A stretch of 64,000 bases of DNA, from NCBI GenBank assembly GCA_001695595.3, contig MBPM02000014.1:248001-312000 (forward strand). Direction: 5' to 3'. The notes under the pieces are model-generated. The model made no database searches. It saw only the letters and a list, made by a program, of their open reading frames with translations, and had not been told where the DNA came from. Position 1 is the first letter of the stretch. Each line of letters begins with the position of its first letter. The DNA comes from Plasmopara viticola (Eukaryota; Oomycota; Peronosporomycetes; Peronosporales; Peronosporaceae). Both the position numbers and the translations under genes were made by a program. Of the stretch, positions 43,806 through 56,382 are shown piece after piece.

Positions 43806-45336
43806 CTGTTGCCACTGCTGTTCACAACGACAAATGCTTTTTCAAGTAATAAATGCAGAGTAGATGATGAAATTTATTGTAAGGCATGACCTAGAAACGT
43901 GCCGATAAATGGGATAGTGCAGGCTTTTCACGAGGAAATCATACGATGGGAATTAAAAGGACATGGAGGCCTGTTAATAAAACCTCGGTAGAGGACTGGA
44001 GAAAAAAATTACTCTCGTTTTGCAATGTTAAAGTATTTGACCTATCTGCTCGTGAGATTGTACACGGTGTAAGTTATCCCAGATTTCAAGATATCATAGG
44101 TAAGCCTAATAGGGTCTCCCCACTGGCAGAAGTTTCAATGTGTTTCGCTTCAATTCAATAACGAAATGCCGTTACTACACATCGTTGACGTAACGCCATC
44201 AAGCCATACAATTTTGACTTCTTTTTGTTTCTTGTCGGCAGGGAGCGAGGTAGACTCTTGACCAGTTTTTGGATTGTTTCCGGGTGATGGTAAGCGGGCA
44301 AAAAGTAAAAATAGTCGTGAACCACGAACTTGCTCTAGTTTCAGCACATTAATTGCCGGACTCATCAGTTTTGATCTGCGTTTGGCATGTCAAAAAAAAT
44401 ATTTAGACTAAATGCAAGACACAATTTACAACGAGCAAAGACTACAATCATTTTGGAGCTGTGATTGATCTTGTGTAACTCAATTAATGCAGACGATTAC
44501 AAAGCTTGCTGGACCAGTATTTAAGAAACCGCTTCGGCTCCAACTATCATCAACATATGGACGGCGACCCAAAAAACAATTTGTTCTTGTATGGACGGGC
44601 AACATTGACTATCACGGACATGCGGTCACCTCAAGTGTAGGGGGAGCTATGTTTGATGCTTTGGTGTCATCCAATCGCTAGGCCACAAGTTTGATCTAAC
44701 CTTTTCGGGCGTTCTCCCTAAGGACTCAAAAAGCTTTATGCCTTATCGACAAACTTGCCCTAGCAGCAGAAAGATACAGCTCCTTGACAAGTTTTGTAAT
44801 TAGTGTGGACTCCAAGGAAGCGAAAGCTGCCTCGGCTTGGCCTTTGTTATGTTCCTAATAGAATTATAAGAAATGATAGGGTTGGGCAAATGAAATGCAC
44901 AGTACGCTGGCTATGTAAGTCTCACAAAACCTTTTTTATAAATTTACTGAAAGCACACATTTGGCGAGCCAGCACAAACTCGCTTTAAATAGCATCAATG
45001 TCAGTCTTTAGCACGCTCAAATCCTGTAACCTTTTTTATCTCAATTGATTACAAAAGCAATCATCTGATTTCGTAAGAAGTCAGCGAAGTGTAGCTCAAA
45101 CAAGCTTTATATTAATGGGATAATTTACATAATTATATATAGATCGTATTTTTGAACAAAATGAAAGTCATTTGATCGCGCGTTTTGCGGGCCTGAAAAG
45201 ACATATGATGGCACACACCACCCAATTATCCAAGCCGATATTGACGAATTAGAGTATATGTGAGGTGCATGAAGAGGTCATGACTCCACTCCTCTTATAA
45301 ATCACATTACCTCATTGAATCTTGTTCACGCGCTTG

Positions 45337-45492
45337 ACGCTTTAAGAAAGTCGGGACCGGTGATCATGCGGTAGCTGAGAGTGCCCATAGTCACCAACAA
45401 GTTGGCCATAAGGATTAAAGGATAAGTACTCATAAGGCTTTGCGCTTTAAGCGGCTCGCCGAACTTAGCGCTCACGGATATAAAAAGCCACT
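45337..45492 (-). pseudogene. Possible remnant exon with a membrane segment
   Basis: On the minus strand a ~52-codon open stretch begins after TTTAG (a possible splice acceptor) and ends at TGA. It encodes a hydrophobic segment (MSTYPLILMANLLVTMGTLS) typical of a membrane span. No upstream exon is found and flanking frames are broken, so this is most likely the C-terminal remnant of a lost membrane protein gene. Confidence 0.3.
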
Positions 45493-47209
45493 TCTAAACA
45501 TTGTTCGAGCACTTTGCGTTGAGACATCCATAAATTTCAATTTTGCGTAGACCACAGCGTTGTCTTTATGGAAGACAAAAAGTCCAGTTAATTCTTATCG
45601 CACCAAAGCAGCCATCAGAGTAGTAGACTCTAGCCTTAAACTGAAGAGCCAAGAAGAAGGTACAAGATCGAAGTTAAACGTTCACCTCTGTTGATGTTAA
45701 CCTCACTTTCATGTGGAGTGCGCTATCAAGTAGTGGTGCATAAACGGACGCCAGGAGCTTTTTGGTATGTGATTTGGCTCTTCTGATTCAAGGAACTTGT
45801 TAAAGCCAAAAGGACGGCTCCAGGACGGGTGCCTAAGCCTTTGCATTCTTGGATCAAAAACTACAGGTTTCATATGTATTTTGATCATGTAGTAGGAGCG
45901 ACTTCAACCCCAAGCTTTAACCTTACGCTCCCAGCGCCTGGATCACCCAATTGATATTAGGTCTTAACATAGAGGAGGACCTTCCGGATGGGTATTGTCT
46001 GGTCGATGCAAGCAATAAAACCAAGTCGTTTGCTTATCTGCTTTGTGCATCACGAGGGCTCTCTAAAGGCCATTTTTTTGTTTGGTATATATGTATAACA
46101 CTACCTCAAACTGAAACTGATGTTCCAGCGTGTCAATACGGCAGCCGTATATGTGCTCTTAGCCCCCCTCCATCAAAACTCTACTCGGTACATGAAGACA
46201 AAAGTGGCTTGTGCATTACTGTCTCCGCAACGTTTCAGTGAACACCTATTCTGAAATTGAGACAATCTTCGACTCCTACACTCGAATCCTGCCCAAAGCT
46301 TGAGATGTACGAGTAAAAATTTGTACTCGGCGAAGTCGTCATCGAAATGTCTTGGCTTTGAGATAATCGCAATCGTGGGCTTCTTACGGAACATTGTAGT
46401 GCGCCGGTAACCGGTGATGGGTGATTCACATTGCCCCTCGCCCACTGCATTTGAGACTCTGGCGACTTGGATCGGCCGTAGGAATGTGCGAAAAGTTGTC
46501 GTCGATAACTTTATACTTTATATCTAAGTGGTGAACTAGAAACCGAACTTTTGGCCGCCAAAAAAGTTTAACATTTTCTGTCTTTTCAGTCTAGGTCTTT
46601 TGCATGGTCAGAAAGCCTGACGACAAGTGTTATAACTTTTGTGGCGTAGTCCCGAGCAACAAGGTGTGTTTGACAGCGCTGCAATAATTTCCTTTGCAGC
46701 CCTACCGAGCAAGCACTTAGGTGGGAATTTGTCGAATTTATCGCCCAAATGTGAAAATTGTCGGTAAATTACCAGGCGAGGATGAGCGATAGACACGCGT
46801 TCCCCGCCGCGGTGGAGAGGAAGGCTTTGTACGAGCGAACTTCTCAAAAGTCATGACCCACAGTAGGTGCAGCCTTTAACGGCACGTAGCTAGCATTCAA
46901 GTAGAAATGAAAAGAACATCGAGAAGCGATGGTGACAGCGTTAGCTCCTCAACTGGTAAACACCTTTTGCTCTTTATCAGAGCGAATCAAATTTAGTTGA
47001 TCTGCTCTATGCGCAGAGGCAAAGTTGGCGCAGTGGTGCCTGCGGATGCCGAAGCAACCCTCTTCGGTATAAACTTGTTCATCATAAACATTATCCGACC
47101 AACGAGGCCGTTCTCTTTGCATCCCTGTTGTGGAGGGTGTAACGAGTTGTTGCTTGTTGCATAAGCCGGGTTTTCGATTTAAAAGCTGACTTTTTGTTGA
47201 ATGAAGCTT

Positions 47210-47300
47210 GTAGTATATGATAAAAATCTAAAACGTCTATGATACAGCAGTCTTTCAATTGCAATCTATTGCACATGTCAATCACTTGCAATAAGAGCGA
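47210..47300 (-). repeat. Repeat family B, minus-strand copy
   Basis: Reverse complement reads ATTGACATGTGCAATAGATT, matching the 25 kb and 54.3 kb copies. The local translation VIDMCNRLQLKD parallels EIDLCNRLLFKE at 54.3 kb. Confidence 0.55.
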
Positions 47301-47443
47301 ACGATCGCTTACCGAAAAATCACATACCTGCAAGCCTCATCTGTGCAAGTCGGCCATTGTTTTGCGGCTCTGCCGTTTTTTGTATAAAATCTCGGCGTTA
47401 TATTACAATAAGGATATATAATTTTTGTCCCTCGTAAATCAAA

Positions 47444-48928
47444 ATGACGGAAATATACATCGAGTCGCTGCAAGATTTATTGCCATTCAATGGCAGTGAC
47501 AAGCTACCAAATGTATCCGTGCACGGTCGCTTTGTCCGCAAGCGCCACTTGTCGTACGTCTATGCTTATACGCCCAATTACTTTTCTACGACCAGTCTAT
47601 GAATGCTAACTCCTTTTCATCTCTTGTCTTCGATTGGTAGCAAAGGCCTCGTCTTCGGCGACATCCAGCTAAAGAGTGGAGGTGCGCCAAAACTTTTATA
47701 ATTGCAAAACAAACACAAGATAAATTTTATCCTAATTTGTACTAGAATTATTGGAAGTCATGATTCGTGCGCAGGACGGCATCCTCGACTTTGCTGCCAT
47801 TCGTCGGATGAATTGGGACGTGCACCTTGGCGACCTCGTCACAGCTCGTGGGACTTTGCAAAGCAAACGCAGCAAACGGGAGCACTCGATAGGGTGGCTT
47901 TTTGAACTGCATTCGATTCAAGTCGACGAGTTGTGGAGTCTCCATCATGAACACATTACATTCAGCTATACGGACACCGTGTCGACAAAAAATGTCCTAC
48001 CTGTGACTAATGTCAAGGGGTCATGGGTATTACCACCAACGTCAAAAGCAGCAGCAATCGATAAATACACGAACATGGTCAGGTTGGACGGTTTCAACGC
48101 GTGCAAATACTATTTTTCATCTTCAAATGGTGACAATTGCCGACGAGGAGACCAATGCCACTTTTGGCATGGTCAGCCAGAAGACTTTAAGCAAAATCGA
48201 CAGCGATGGATGGTGAAGCGACTGGAACAGCGTGCACAAGCTGCGCATCTTGAGGGTGATGACAGTGATCCTTACTTGAAAATTGACAAGACACAGCGTA
48301 GCCGTCTTTTTTGCGACTGGCTTGTAGCATCTCTTGGCCAGGCTCGTCTCGCAGCCGGGATGGGTGTTGTTGATGTGGCTGGTGGCGGAAAAGGTGACAT
48401 GGCAATCCAGCTCTGGATTCAGCGAGGCATTCCTACAACATTAATTGACCCGGTACGTCAATATCGACTTGCGCTTGTCCTCCATTTGGTGCTTATAAGT
48501 GTCGGTTGCAGAGGCCGATGAAGCTTAGCAAATACAACCGCAGGCTTGTTGCCAAAGTTGAAAGGATGCAGGGCCGAACACTGAGTCGTCAACTTCTCTG
48601 CTGTTTCAACGATGAAACGTTAAAATTGCACACGGAACTCTTTGCAAATTGTTCCGTACTCGTTGGAATGCACCCGGACGAAGCGACAGAGGCAATCGTT
48701 GATGCTGCACTGGCCCTCACCAAACCGTTCGCCGTTGTGCCTTGCTGCGTAATGAGCCGCATGTTTCCAGATCGACAATGTCAGGATGGAACGCCGGTTG
48801 ATACGTATGACACGTTCATCACCTATCTCATAGAGAAGCATTCATCCATTCAGAGAGCATTTCTACCATTTGCCGGTCGAAATCAGGTTATTTATCTGTT
48901 TGACTACAGCGACGAACAAAATGCGTAG
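47444..48928 (+). CDS. OB-fold / CCCH zinc finger / SAM-dependent methyltransferase fusion, four exons
   Basis: Exons 47444-47550, 47641-47681, 47746-48452 and 48512-48928, GT-AG introns of 90, 64 and 59 nt, give 423 residues. The N-terminus (~20-130) resembles the OB-fold anticodon-binding domain of Asp/Asn-type tRNA synthetases (VSVHGRFVRKRHFKGLVFGD, then GDLVTARGTL). A CCCH zinc finger lies at ~168-192 (CKYYF...NCRRGDQCHFWH). A methyltransferase domain follows, with glycine-rich SAM motif VVDVAGGGKGDMA (~255-267), an acidic post-motif TTLIDPRPMKL formed across intron 3, and AVVPCCVMSRMFPDR near the end. Together these suggest an RNA (perhaps tRNA) methyltransferase; substrate unknown. The first donor (CACTT|GTCGTA) is weak and chosen because it alone keeps the OB fold in frame. 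Convergent with the next gene, 96 bp between stops. Confidence 0.8.
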
Positions 48929-49024
48929 CCTCCATCATGCTGAGTTGTACGATCATAAGCTAGCAGCTCAAATAGACAATCGGTACGTCATATCTTTGGG
49001 AACGATGTTCACCACAGGTAGCTT

Positions 49025-51440
49025 CTACTCCTTCTCCTTTTGCTGGTCTTGAATCGCTTTCCGAGCTTCTTTCGTGAGTGGAAGCAGCCGAAGTACGCGA
49101 TCGGTAGGCCGGTTGCAGACCATGCAGCCACTTTTTTGTCTGTGTTGGCGCTTTGCACACGCGTAGCAGCAGTACACATGAAGGTATAAACCATGGACGA
49201 CACCTGCGTTGCGGGGATTGATATTACAAATTAGGCACATGAGGTCGTCGATGTCCTTCTCAGAAGTACGTTCGTCGTCCTGAGGTTGCGGCTCCTCCTT
49301 TTTTTCTGCTGCACTTGAAAGTCTAAGCTCTTTCTTTGTTTTCGAGCAAGGCATTCGACTTTTTGAATGAGGTGTTAGACGTGAAGAGATCAGTTCCATA
49401 TCCTCCACTCCCTTCTCCTCGCCCGTAGCTTGGTCGCCATCATTGCCTCCGCATGTAGCCGCACGCTTCTTCATCTCCATCTGTTCCAGCACGTCCTCTT
49501 CATCCTCAGTCCCCTCTTCTTCGCTCTCGCCCACAAACGCATCAAGTGCGCCTCGTCGAGACTTTAAATACTCATCCGGTGACACGTGCGAAGCAAATGG
49601 TAGGAAATCACTTGTCACGTTGCGACGCGTAATTGCTTTCCATGCGTTGGGCATGTATTGTATACCTCGCTTCGAGTCCTCTGCAAACTTGTCCACAAGC
49701 CCCACCAATCTTTTGTACCGACCAAACTCCTTCTTCACAAACTCTTCCCGATACGCATCAGGGATACGCCCAGTGTTATCGAAAGACTCTTTACGTTTCG
49801 CGTCAATCAAGATGCACCAAAATTGCTTGGCGTGCAGCAATTGCCAGTAGGCCAACGTGCGCTACACATAGCAAGGCGAGCAAACACATTTCAGATCATG
49901 GCCTGCGCTTAAACTTTGAGGCAAATTAAAACGTACTGCATGACAGACACTACCCATTTCAAATGAGATGTGAACAGACGTAGCTTCTTCTGCTGCTTTC
50001 TTTAGACTGCAACAATACATAGAGTTGATCAAAAGCACTTAAGACGGTGACAGCGAGTGACGTACCGACGCATCCAGTCTGAGCTGTATAGCTTCGTTGC
50101 GTCACAGGCATAGCCACCCAGTTCGACATGGTACGTAGCTACGTGCTGCCGACGGTTGCACGCATCGCAATCACGTTCGGCAGAGACTTGACTCGAGCAA
50201 AAGAGCGAGGCATGCCTTAAAGCATCCACCATTTCTTCCGGCCACGCGACTCCGGAACGCACTGTATCACGACACGAACATAACGTCCGTTCGATCTAAT
50301 AAACATGCATCACACCCGCAAATCAGTAAGTTTTACGCACAGACACCTCTACGCTCAACACGACGCACTTACACGATTTATAGCTTGCTCATACAACTGA
50401 TGCTTGGCCTTCGACCGTTTGCGACGCATTGTGGCTTCGAAAGTCACGTCAACGACGCAATCCTCTAGATACTCCATGTAAATGTCAAACCACTCGTGGA
50501 CTTCACGCGAACGTCCTACTGCCAACATTGCCGTCACTTCTTCCGGACGATCGTCTTGCATCTCATCATCGGACGACTCGACACTAATAACTGCCTCCTC
50601 GTCGTCATTCATGTATTCGACCTCATCATCTCCACAGATAAAGTCGTCCACATCATCTCCAACCTCTGCGTCTTCTGTCTCTCGGTAGTTCTGTTCTCTC
50701 ACTGACTGTCGTCTTCGTTTCAGACGAGGGGACTCCTCGCTTGAATCAACTTCCTCTTCACCTTCACGGTCTCGTCCGGTATAATGCGGTCCCAAGCTTT
50801 GCAAGTTCTCGAGGCAATTGTCCAGGACAAAATAGTCTAATTTACGAGCACTTCCATGCGGTCGACGCTTGTGCTGGTGGTATAGCCTGGAACTTCGTCT
50901 CGACGCAGAGGCCTCTTCATTCGCTATTTCCACTTCTTCGTCATTCGGGTCTTGTTGACCATTCGGAAGCTTTCCTATCTCTTCGTCGCTGTCTTCGATC
51001 GCTAAACGGCGGCTTTTCCGTCTGCTGCTTCCTACAGAGGTAGGAAAAGGCGAAGGTATGATCCGCACGTCGTTTTCTTTCGTTTCCTTTGCATCTTCTT
51101 CTTGCTGACGCCGTGGAGCCACCGCGGACGATAGTGAGAGCTGATACATTCTGCGATGCGCTGGACGCGTCACCGTTGGGGTACGTAGCGTCATGGGCTG
51201 TAATGCCATGCCATTGTTATTGAGTGAAAGCTGTTGCTGGCGTCGCGGGGCTGTCGAAGACGACGACGGCGGAGCTGTTACTGTTTCGGTCTCTTCGTCA
51301 CCTTCGTCCTCGTCCTGGACCAATAGAATGTTGGAGTGACGACGGCGCTTGCGTGCCTCTGGCGTGATGATAGTCACCTCGTCCTCGTCTTCATCTTCGG
51401 TCGAGTCGCCATCAATTATCACCTCTTCGTGCTCTGTCAT
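49025..51440 (-). CDS. DUF4211 (CCDC82-like) protein with C-terminal MDM2-like RING, four exons
   Basis: Exons 51440-50373, 50295-50066, 50006-49937 and 49861-49025 on the minus strand, introns 77, 59 and 75 nt GT-AG with continuous phase, 734 residues. The N-terminal ~300 residues are acidic, Ser-rich and disordered with basic patches (EARKRRRHSN, RRKSRRLAI) suggesting nuclear location; DDFICGDDEVEY marks the entry to the conserved part. Residues ~315-510 match the DUF4211 domain: HEWFDIYMEYLEDCVVDVTF, then ERTLCSCRDTVRSGVAWPEE, CDACNRRQHVATY and ELGGYACDATKLYSSDW. The C-terminus (665-705) is a RING with the MDM2/XIAP-like spacing CLICNINPRNAGVVHG...CYACAKR...GCMVC, so an E3 ubiquitin ligase is likely. 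Function is inferred from domains; the partner or chromatin target is unknown. Confidence 0.8.
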
Positions 51441-52899
51441 TGCAATATGGCGGGAAATTAATCGGTTGACTGATACCGGTATACCATTTCTATCTCAAAA
51501 AATTGAGAAAGTAGGAGGAAAAAGCTATAAATGTTAGAGACACGTAGATACTCCTTAATTTTTGTGGTTCAAAGGTTTGGATCGACTTCAAGATGCCAGA
51601 ACCTTTTTAAGGCATCGTGACAGCAATGACAAAATCCTTTAAAGTTTAGGAATCGATAAAAGAGTAATTTTGTACCAAAGCGAATAATGCTTATGGAAAG
51701 CAAAAGAGAACTTTTTAAGATGCATTTCTTCTATAACAATCCTTTGTACCACTAGCTACACAAGGCAACAAAATAACGCGCGCACGAGACCACGTGATCG
51801 GTTATGCAACAAAAAGTTTATTTTGAAGCTACTAATTTCCTCTACGAAGACTTTTGTTGACAAAATTATTGATGGGATGCTTGTCGATCCTGCGTCAATT
51901 ACCAGCTTTTTCTAGGTAGAGCTGCACGTTCTCATAAAATGAAGAAGCGAGTCAAACCATGTTGATTTTGATTTATCTAATTGTTAAATAAACGCATCGT
52001 TGGTGGTGCATCCTTTCTACATAGAGAGCGACAAAACTTGGCGATTCAAGTGGGCCTTCGCTTTATACATTCGCGTGCACTGTTAATTTGGACCAGATTC
52101 GGCAACATGCAAAGAATATATCTAGCCTTCGATGTGGTACCTGAGCTAACCTTGTTATTAGCGCGCATTTGCACGTGTTGGATAGAGAATTTGCGAGATC
52201 GCATCTACTTGCTATTTCGTGAAGACTTTAGCTAGACATCGACGCTTCTCTGTGCGCTAACCCGCCTGTGGATGCGACTTAGATAAAGTTCGGCTTGAAC
52301 TTTATCGGTTAGGACGGGTGATAAATCCACTATGACAAGGTATATTTTTGGCATTCAGGCACGACTCGAGGTCGCGCATAAGTGTTTGTGTGACCGCGTT
52401 GCTCAAAATTAGAAAAAGGAGCCTGTCACGATTAATTAGGTGGTTATGGTGTATCTATTTTTTATAAAATGACATGTCCGGCGTCTGCGATTACACGCTG
52501 ACAATTAGTGAAGAAAATACAACTTAAATAGTTGAACATCGCGGGTAAATGATCCAGAAATCTACAAGGCTGCTTGCACCGCTTATATGATCATGCTTAT
52601 AGTTTTTCGGATGCCGGCAATTAACATTGCTAAGGCATAATTTAAGTCTTCGACAGAAGGTTGTCCGAGGATTGCCCCTAACGGGTTTCCTTGCGTCAGC
52701 TGACTACTTTCTAATGATTTCCTTGTGGCTCGACGTAAAATGCTATAAAGCTCACAGACGCATAGCAATGTCGATGATTACGTAATAAACAGTAAGCACA
52801 GGCGACACGACATTGTAAATGCTGTGAAGAAAATGGCGATTTGCATGTAAAGTAATATGTGGCATAACAAATATCGTTATAACCCATAAATTGGCTTTT
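51441..52899. other. Intergenic region upstream of the DUF4211-RING gene
   Basis: AT-rich; the proximal few hundred bases should hold the promoter. A frame at 51981-52235 and others have no motif. Nothing further can be supported before the repeat-rich block starts near 52.9 kb. Confidence 0.5.
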
Positions 52900-54560
52900 G
52901 AAGGTGCACCTCTACGCCTAGGGCCGTGCCTGCAACGACGGCTGTGTCTGTACCGTGATTGGTATGACGGCGTCACACCGTACATTTCATATCAGAGGCG
53001 TGCAGCAAGACATACGACATTTCGGTGAACAATTGTTCGCTATCAATGGTCGTATGGAAATCGACGTATGCAATAAAATTCATTGTAAAGAGATTATAAT
53101 GTTGCAACCCTATCCTAGTGGTGCTTCATACAATTTGTTTAGGTACTAAATTCGAGTCTGCGATTTTCGAATACCATCAATATGCAAACCGCTTTAAATT
53201 CAAAAAGGGTGTCTGTCGTGCAACCAGGAGCCACCTTTCATTTTACCGTAAGCCATGTTATAAGAAACAAGATTGGCTGAATGCAGTAACTTATTAAATC
53301 ATACCCAGCAAAAGTCAAATTACATCCAACAAGATTGCAATTAATCAATCTAACTTTTATACAAATTGTTGCCTGGCCTTTGGAGAAATTTGCCGACTAT
53401 CAAGAGTATAAATGTGGCTACCAAAGGGGTCCAGGACCATGGACGTCTTCTGAGCCTGAGGTTGCGCTTCTTAATGAGGCTTAGCTGACCACAGAGGCTG
53501 CGCCGAGAGTATTAATGGCGCAGGCGGTGTAGATGTTGACGGGGCACCGAGTACCCTACACAAACGAAACATGCACTTAGGATTACAAAATATCGGTGAG
53601 CGACCGTTCACCTTTAACGATCCGAATAATATCGACATGTGCGATAGAATACCGTTTAAAACGATACAAATCTGACAAAATCCGGCCTACAATCATATGT
53701 ATGCAATAAATTTACTTATGCAATTAGATTGGAAACCAAATTCAATTTGTAATCTCAAAATTGCCTTCAATCCGGACACCGGTGAAAATTTAAGTAGCTT
53801 GTCGATTGAGCAACCATATTTTTGAGGCTCCTTTTATTGGAAAGTCATGTTTTTATATGCATCTACTACCTACATCACATACCACGCAAATTAAATTTAC
53901 ATCCAACACAAGAATAAGTGTAATATATCACTATTTGGCTATTATACGAAATTTCGTTCGGTCGTGATTGTGATAAAAAATTCAAAGAAGATTGCCGGTC
54001 TGCCGGGTCATCAAAGATGACGTCTTGACACGGATTAATCGGGCAAAAAAAACTGTCGGTCATTTAACGACGACCTAGTCGACTTTCAAGGAGTAAATTT
54101 GGTTTCCGAAGATTCTTCTGCATCTAAATTTTCCTCCTGTTTTAAGGCTGCGCTTGTAACAAGGGCTGCGCCTACCCCCCAGGCTCCGCCTCATCAAATG
54201 CTGCGCTTGCGCTGTGGGTAGTGTGTTGGGGTCACAGAGCTGCACGAAGGAGGCGCGCAATTAGTAATACGATCTCCCGGCGGCCGGCCATTTATTATCA
54301 ACGGTCTTGACGAGATTGACTTGTGCAATAGATTGCTGTTCAAAGAGGGATATGCTGGATATAGATCTATTCTTTTGGTCCTATGTGAAGTATATATAGT
54401 TCTGCAGTTTAGACAGATACTGTATCAATTTTGGTATTCTTCGAAATACCTTAGAATGCAAATCGGTCCAAATGTCAATAAGGTGCCCGTCGCGCACCAG
54501 GAATTACCATTGTTTTGAGGCCCCTTTCAGTGAAAGGCCAAATATGACACAAAAGTTTCA
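52900..54560 (+). repeat. Repeat family B, three degenerate units in the same orientation
   Basis: Three units share an ordered set of landmarks: a patch of CTGCGCC/GGCTGTG motifs, then an ATCGAC.TGTGCAATA-like block (at ~53064, 53631 and 54320), then a GTGCAACCAGGAGCC / GCGCACCAGGAATTACC / GAGCAACCATATTTTTG block (53218, 53807, 54488) followed by TTTTATTGGAAAG or TTTCAGTGAAAGG. Translations of the middle block keep a pattern I-D-x-C-N/D (MEIDVCNKIHCKE, EIDLCNRLLFKEG). Unit spacing is ~570 and ~690 bp. Family unknown; probably a decayed transposon internal region. Confidence 0.6.
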
Positions 54561-54899
54561 TGGGTTTACGCAACGAACACTAAATATTTGCGTCTCAGCA
54601 CTTCAAAATACTTTTACCTGCTACATCAAGGCTCTTTTACGTCTGTGTACGTCCAGGTAAATAGACGAGTCTGATATATTGCCATATGACGGCTCAGCAC
54701 TTTATTTGTGCCATCAGTACGTCTGTGCAGCAAATAAGACTGCCGGAGGACTGGGTAGTATCATGATGACGTCTCATTACTGATAAAGCAAATAGCAAAG
54801 ATGACGGTCAGTCGACCGAGTCAATTAATGACGACCCAGCTAACTTCCAAGATGATAACTTCGGCTGTTAGAAGTTCCTCTGCACCATTTTTTCCTTGT

Positions 54900-56380
54900 T
54901 ATTAAATGTGCTTGCAGCAAAACAATAGCGTTTGTCCGCAACAAGTTTCACAAAATTGTTTGCCACTTAACACCAATGACTTGAATTTTTGTTACAATAA
55001 ACCTTATAGGACGATCGCGACAGGAGTTATGCGCGCTAGAAATATGACAATTGCTTTGTAGAGCATGTGAGAAGTGCATAACAATTAATTCTACAAAACA
55101 ATTACTGGCATCTACTATGTCTGAGCTGTCCTTGTGTCTGGTGGTATAGTTTTCGTTTTAATTGCGAAACAATTCGGCCTCGATCGTATGGGGAGCCTCT
55201 AGTATGTCCATCAGCATTGCGCTAGAAGGCATTCTTTGCGGTCATATCTGCACATTGATGATTAAATATCTCTTCTACGGTCGAATAATTAATGATCTGC
55301 TTGTTGTTGCATCACTACCAAACTAGCGTCGAAGCGTTCTCTTAAGCACCCTCACGACGGCTTCAGTCTGGCGCGATCGTTCTGCAATTTTGATAATCTT
55401 ACAAATGAGTGTATACATTCTATTATAGCGAGCGAAGTTCTAAGATACTTTAAGTGATTGGCTGCAGCAAAAAGAAACCAGCCACGGTGTGTCAGTCTGT
55501 ACCGGTCACTTGACTTTTGTCAAACAAATTGATTAGATTTGTATTGACCGGATTGTCATGCGCTGATGTTGTGGTAGTTGTTATGTGCCAGGATGGTCGT
55601 GCAAGAAATGTAAAGTTCTAAAGCAATTACTGGCATCTGCTGCGCCTGAACTGTAGTTGTGTCATAAGTATGTATTTGCTTCGGGTGCAACTGAACCTTA
55701 AATTCGTTTCGGTATATATAAGACTATCCTTAGTGTCATTGCACCATCAGATTTGCTTGCGGTCGCCTATGCTATTCTTATTTATAAGAGCTCTGCCGCG
55801 ATCATTTCTCGTTTTGTATAACAATTGATGTATTGCTGTATTAGCGTTTAAATTTACCTTTAAAAGATCTTGTGACGGGTTTCACTCTATCGTGATCGCA
55901 CTGTTACTGTAAGAATTGGCATACACAGTCTGTGATAGTTTGCAAAGTCTCACAACTTTTTTTTTTGACTAGCACTAGCGATCGACTTCAGCAGAGTTGC
56001 CAGCAATATCTACCAGTCTGTGCAGGCAACTGGATATCTTGCCACTCTACAAAATCATTGAGACGGGATTGATAAGCACTGTGATTGTGGAAGTTGTCAT
56101 ATGTCGCGTTGGTTGTGCGTAAGCTTAAATACCCAACCTGGCATTCGCTACGTCTGAGCTTTACTTGTGTCTAATGGTATCTTATATGTTTCAGGCGTGA
56201 AAAATGTCGGGCTCGAAATTGGTAGAGTTTTTTGTACCAGAAGGCTTTCATTGCGGCCGCATGAACATAGTGAAGCCCAAAAAGCTCCGAGCTACAGTCG
56301 ATTATTGTTTTAGTATAGTGCTTGGCTTAGCGCTGTACTACTGCCCAAAGACAATTTTTTTTTAATCTGCTGTCATTTAG
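54900..56380 (+). repeat. Repeat family A: array of ~3 degenerate ~510-bp tandem units
   Basis: Anchor CTGAGCTGTCCTTGTGTCTG begins at 55121, 55646 (CTGAACTGTAGTTGTGTC) and 56154 (CTGAGCTTTACTTGTGTC), spacing 525 and 508 bp. A second anchor, GCGCTGATGTTGTGGTAGTT at 55559, recurs as GCACTGTGATTGTGGAAGTT at ~56076. A third, CTGCAGCAAA/TCAGCAGAGTTGCCAGC, precedes CAGTCTGT in each unit. Two more units lie at 61080-61800. No frame is conserved in all copies. Confidence 0.7.
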
Positions 56381-56382
56381 TG

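Larger units (their letters stand above)
43389..47443. other. Gene-poor interval between the two gene islands
   Basis: 4 kb, mostly AT-rich. Contains a 35-bp tandem duplication (43736-43805), a short coding-like remnant with a membrane-type segment on the minus strand (45337-45492) and a minus-strand copy of repeat family B (~47210-47300). Frames at 43946-44161, 44487-44681 and 45951-46241 carry no motif I recognise. Confidence 0.5.
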
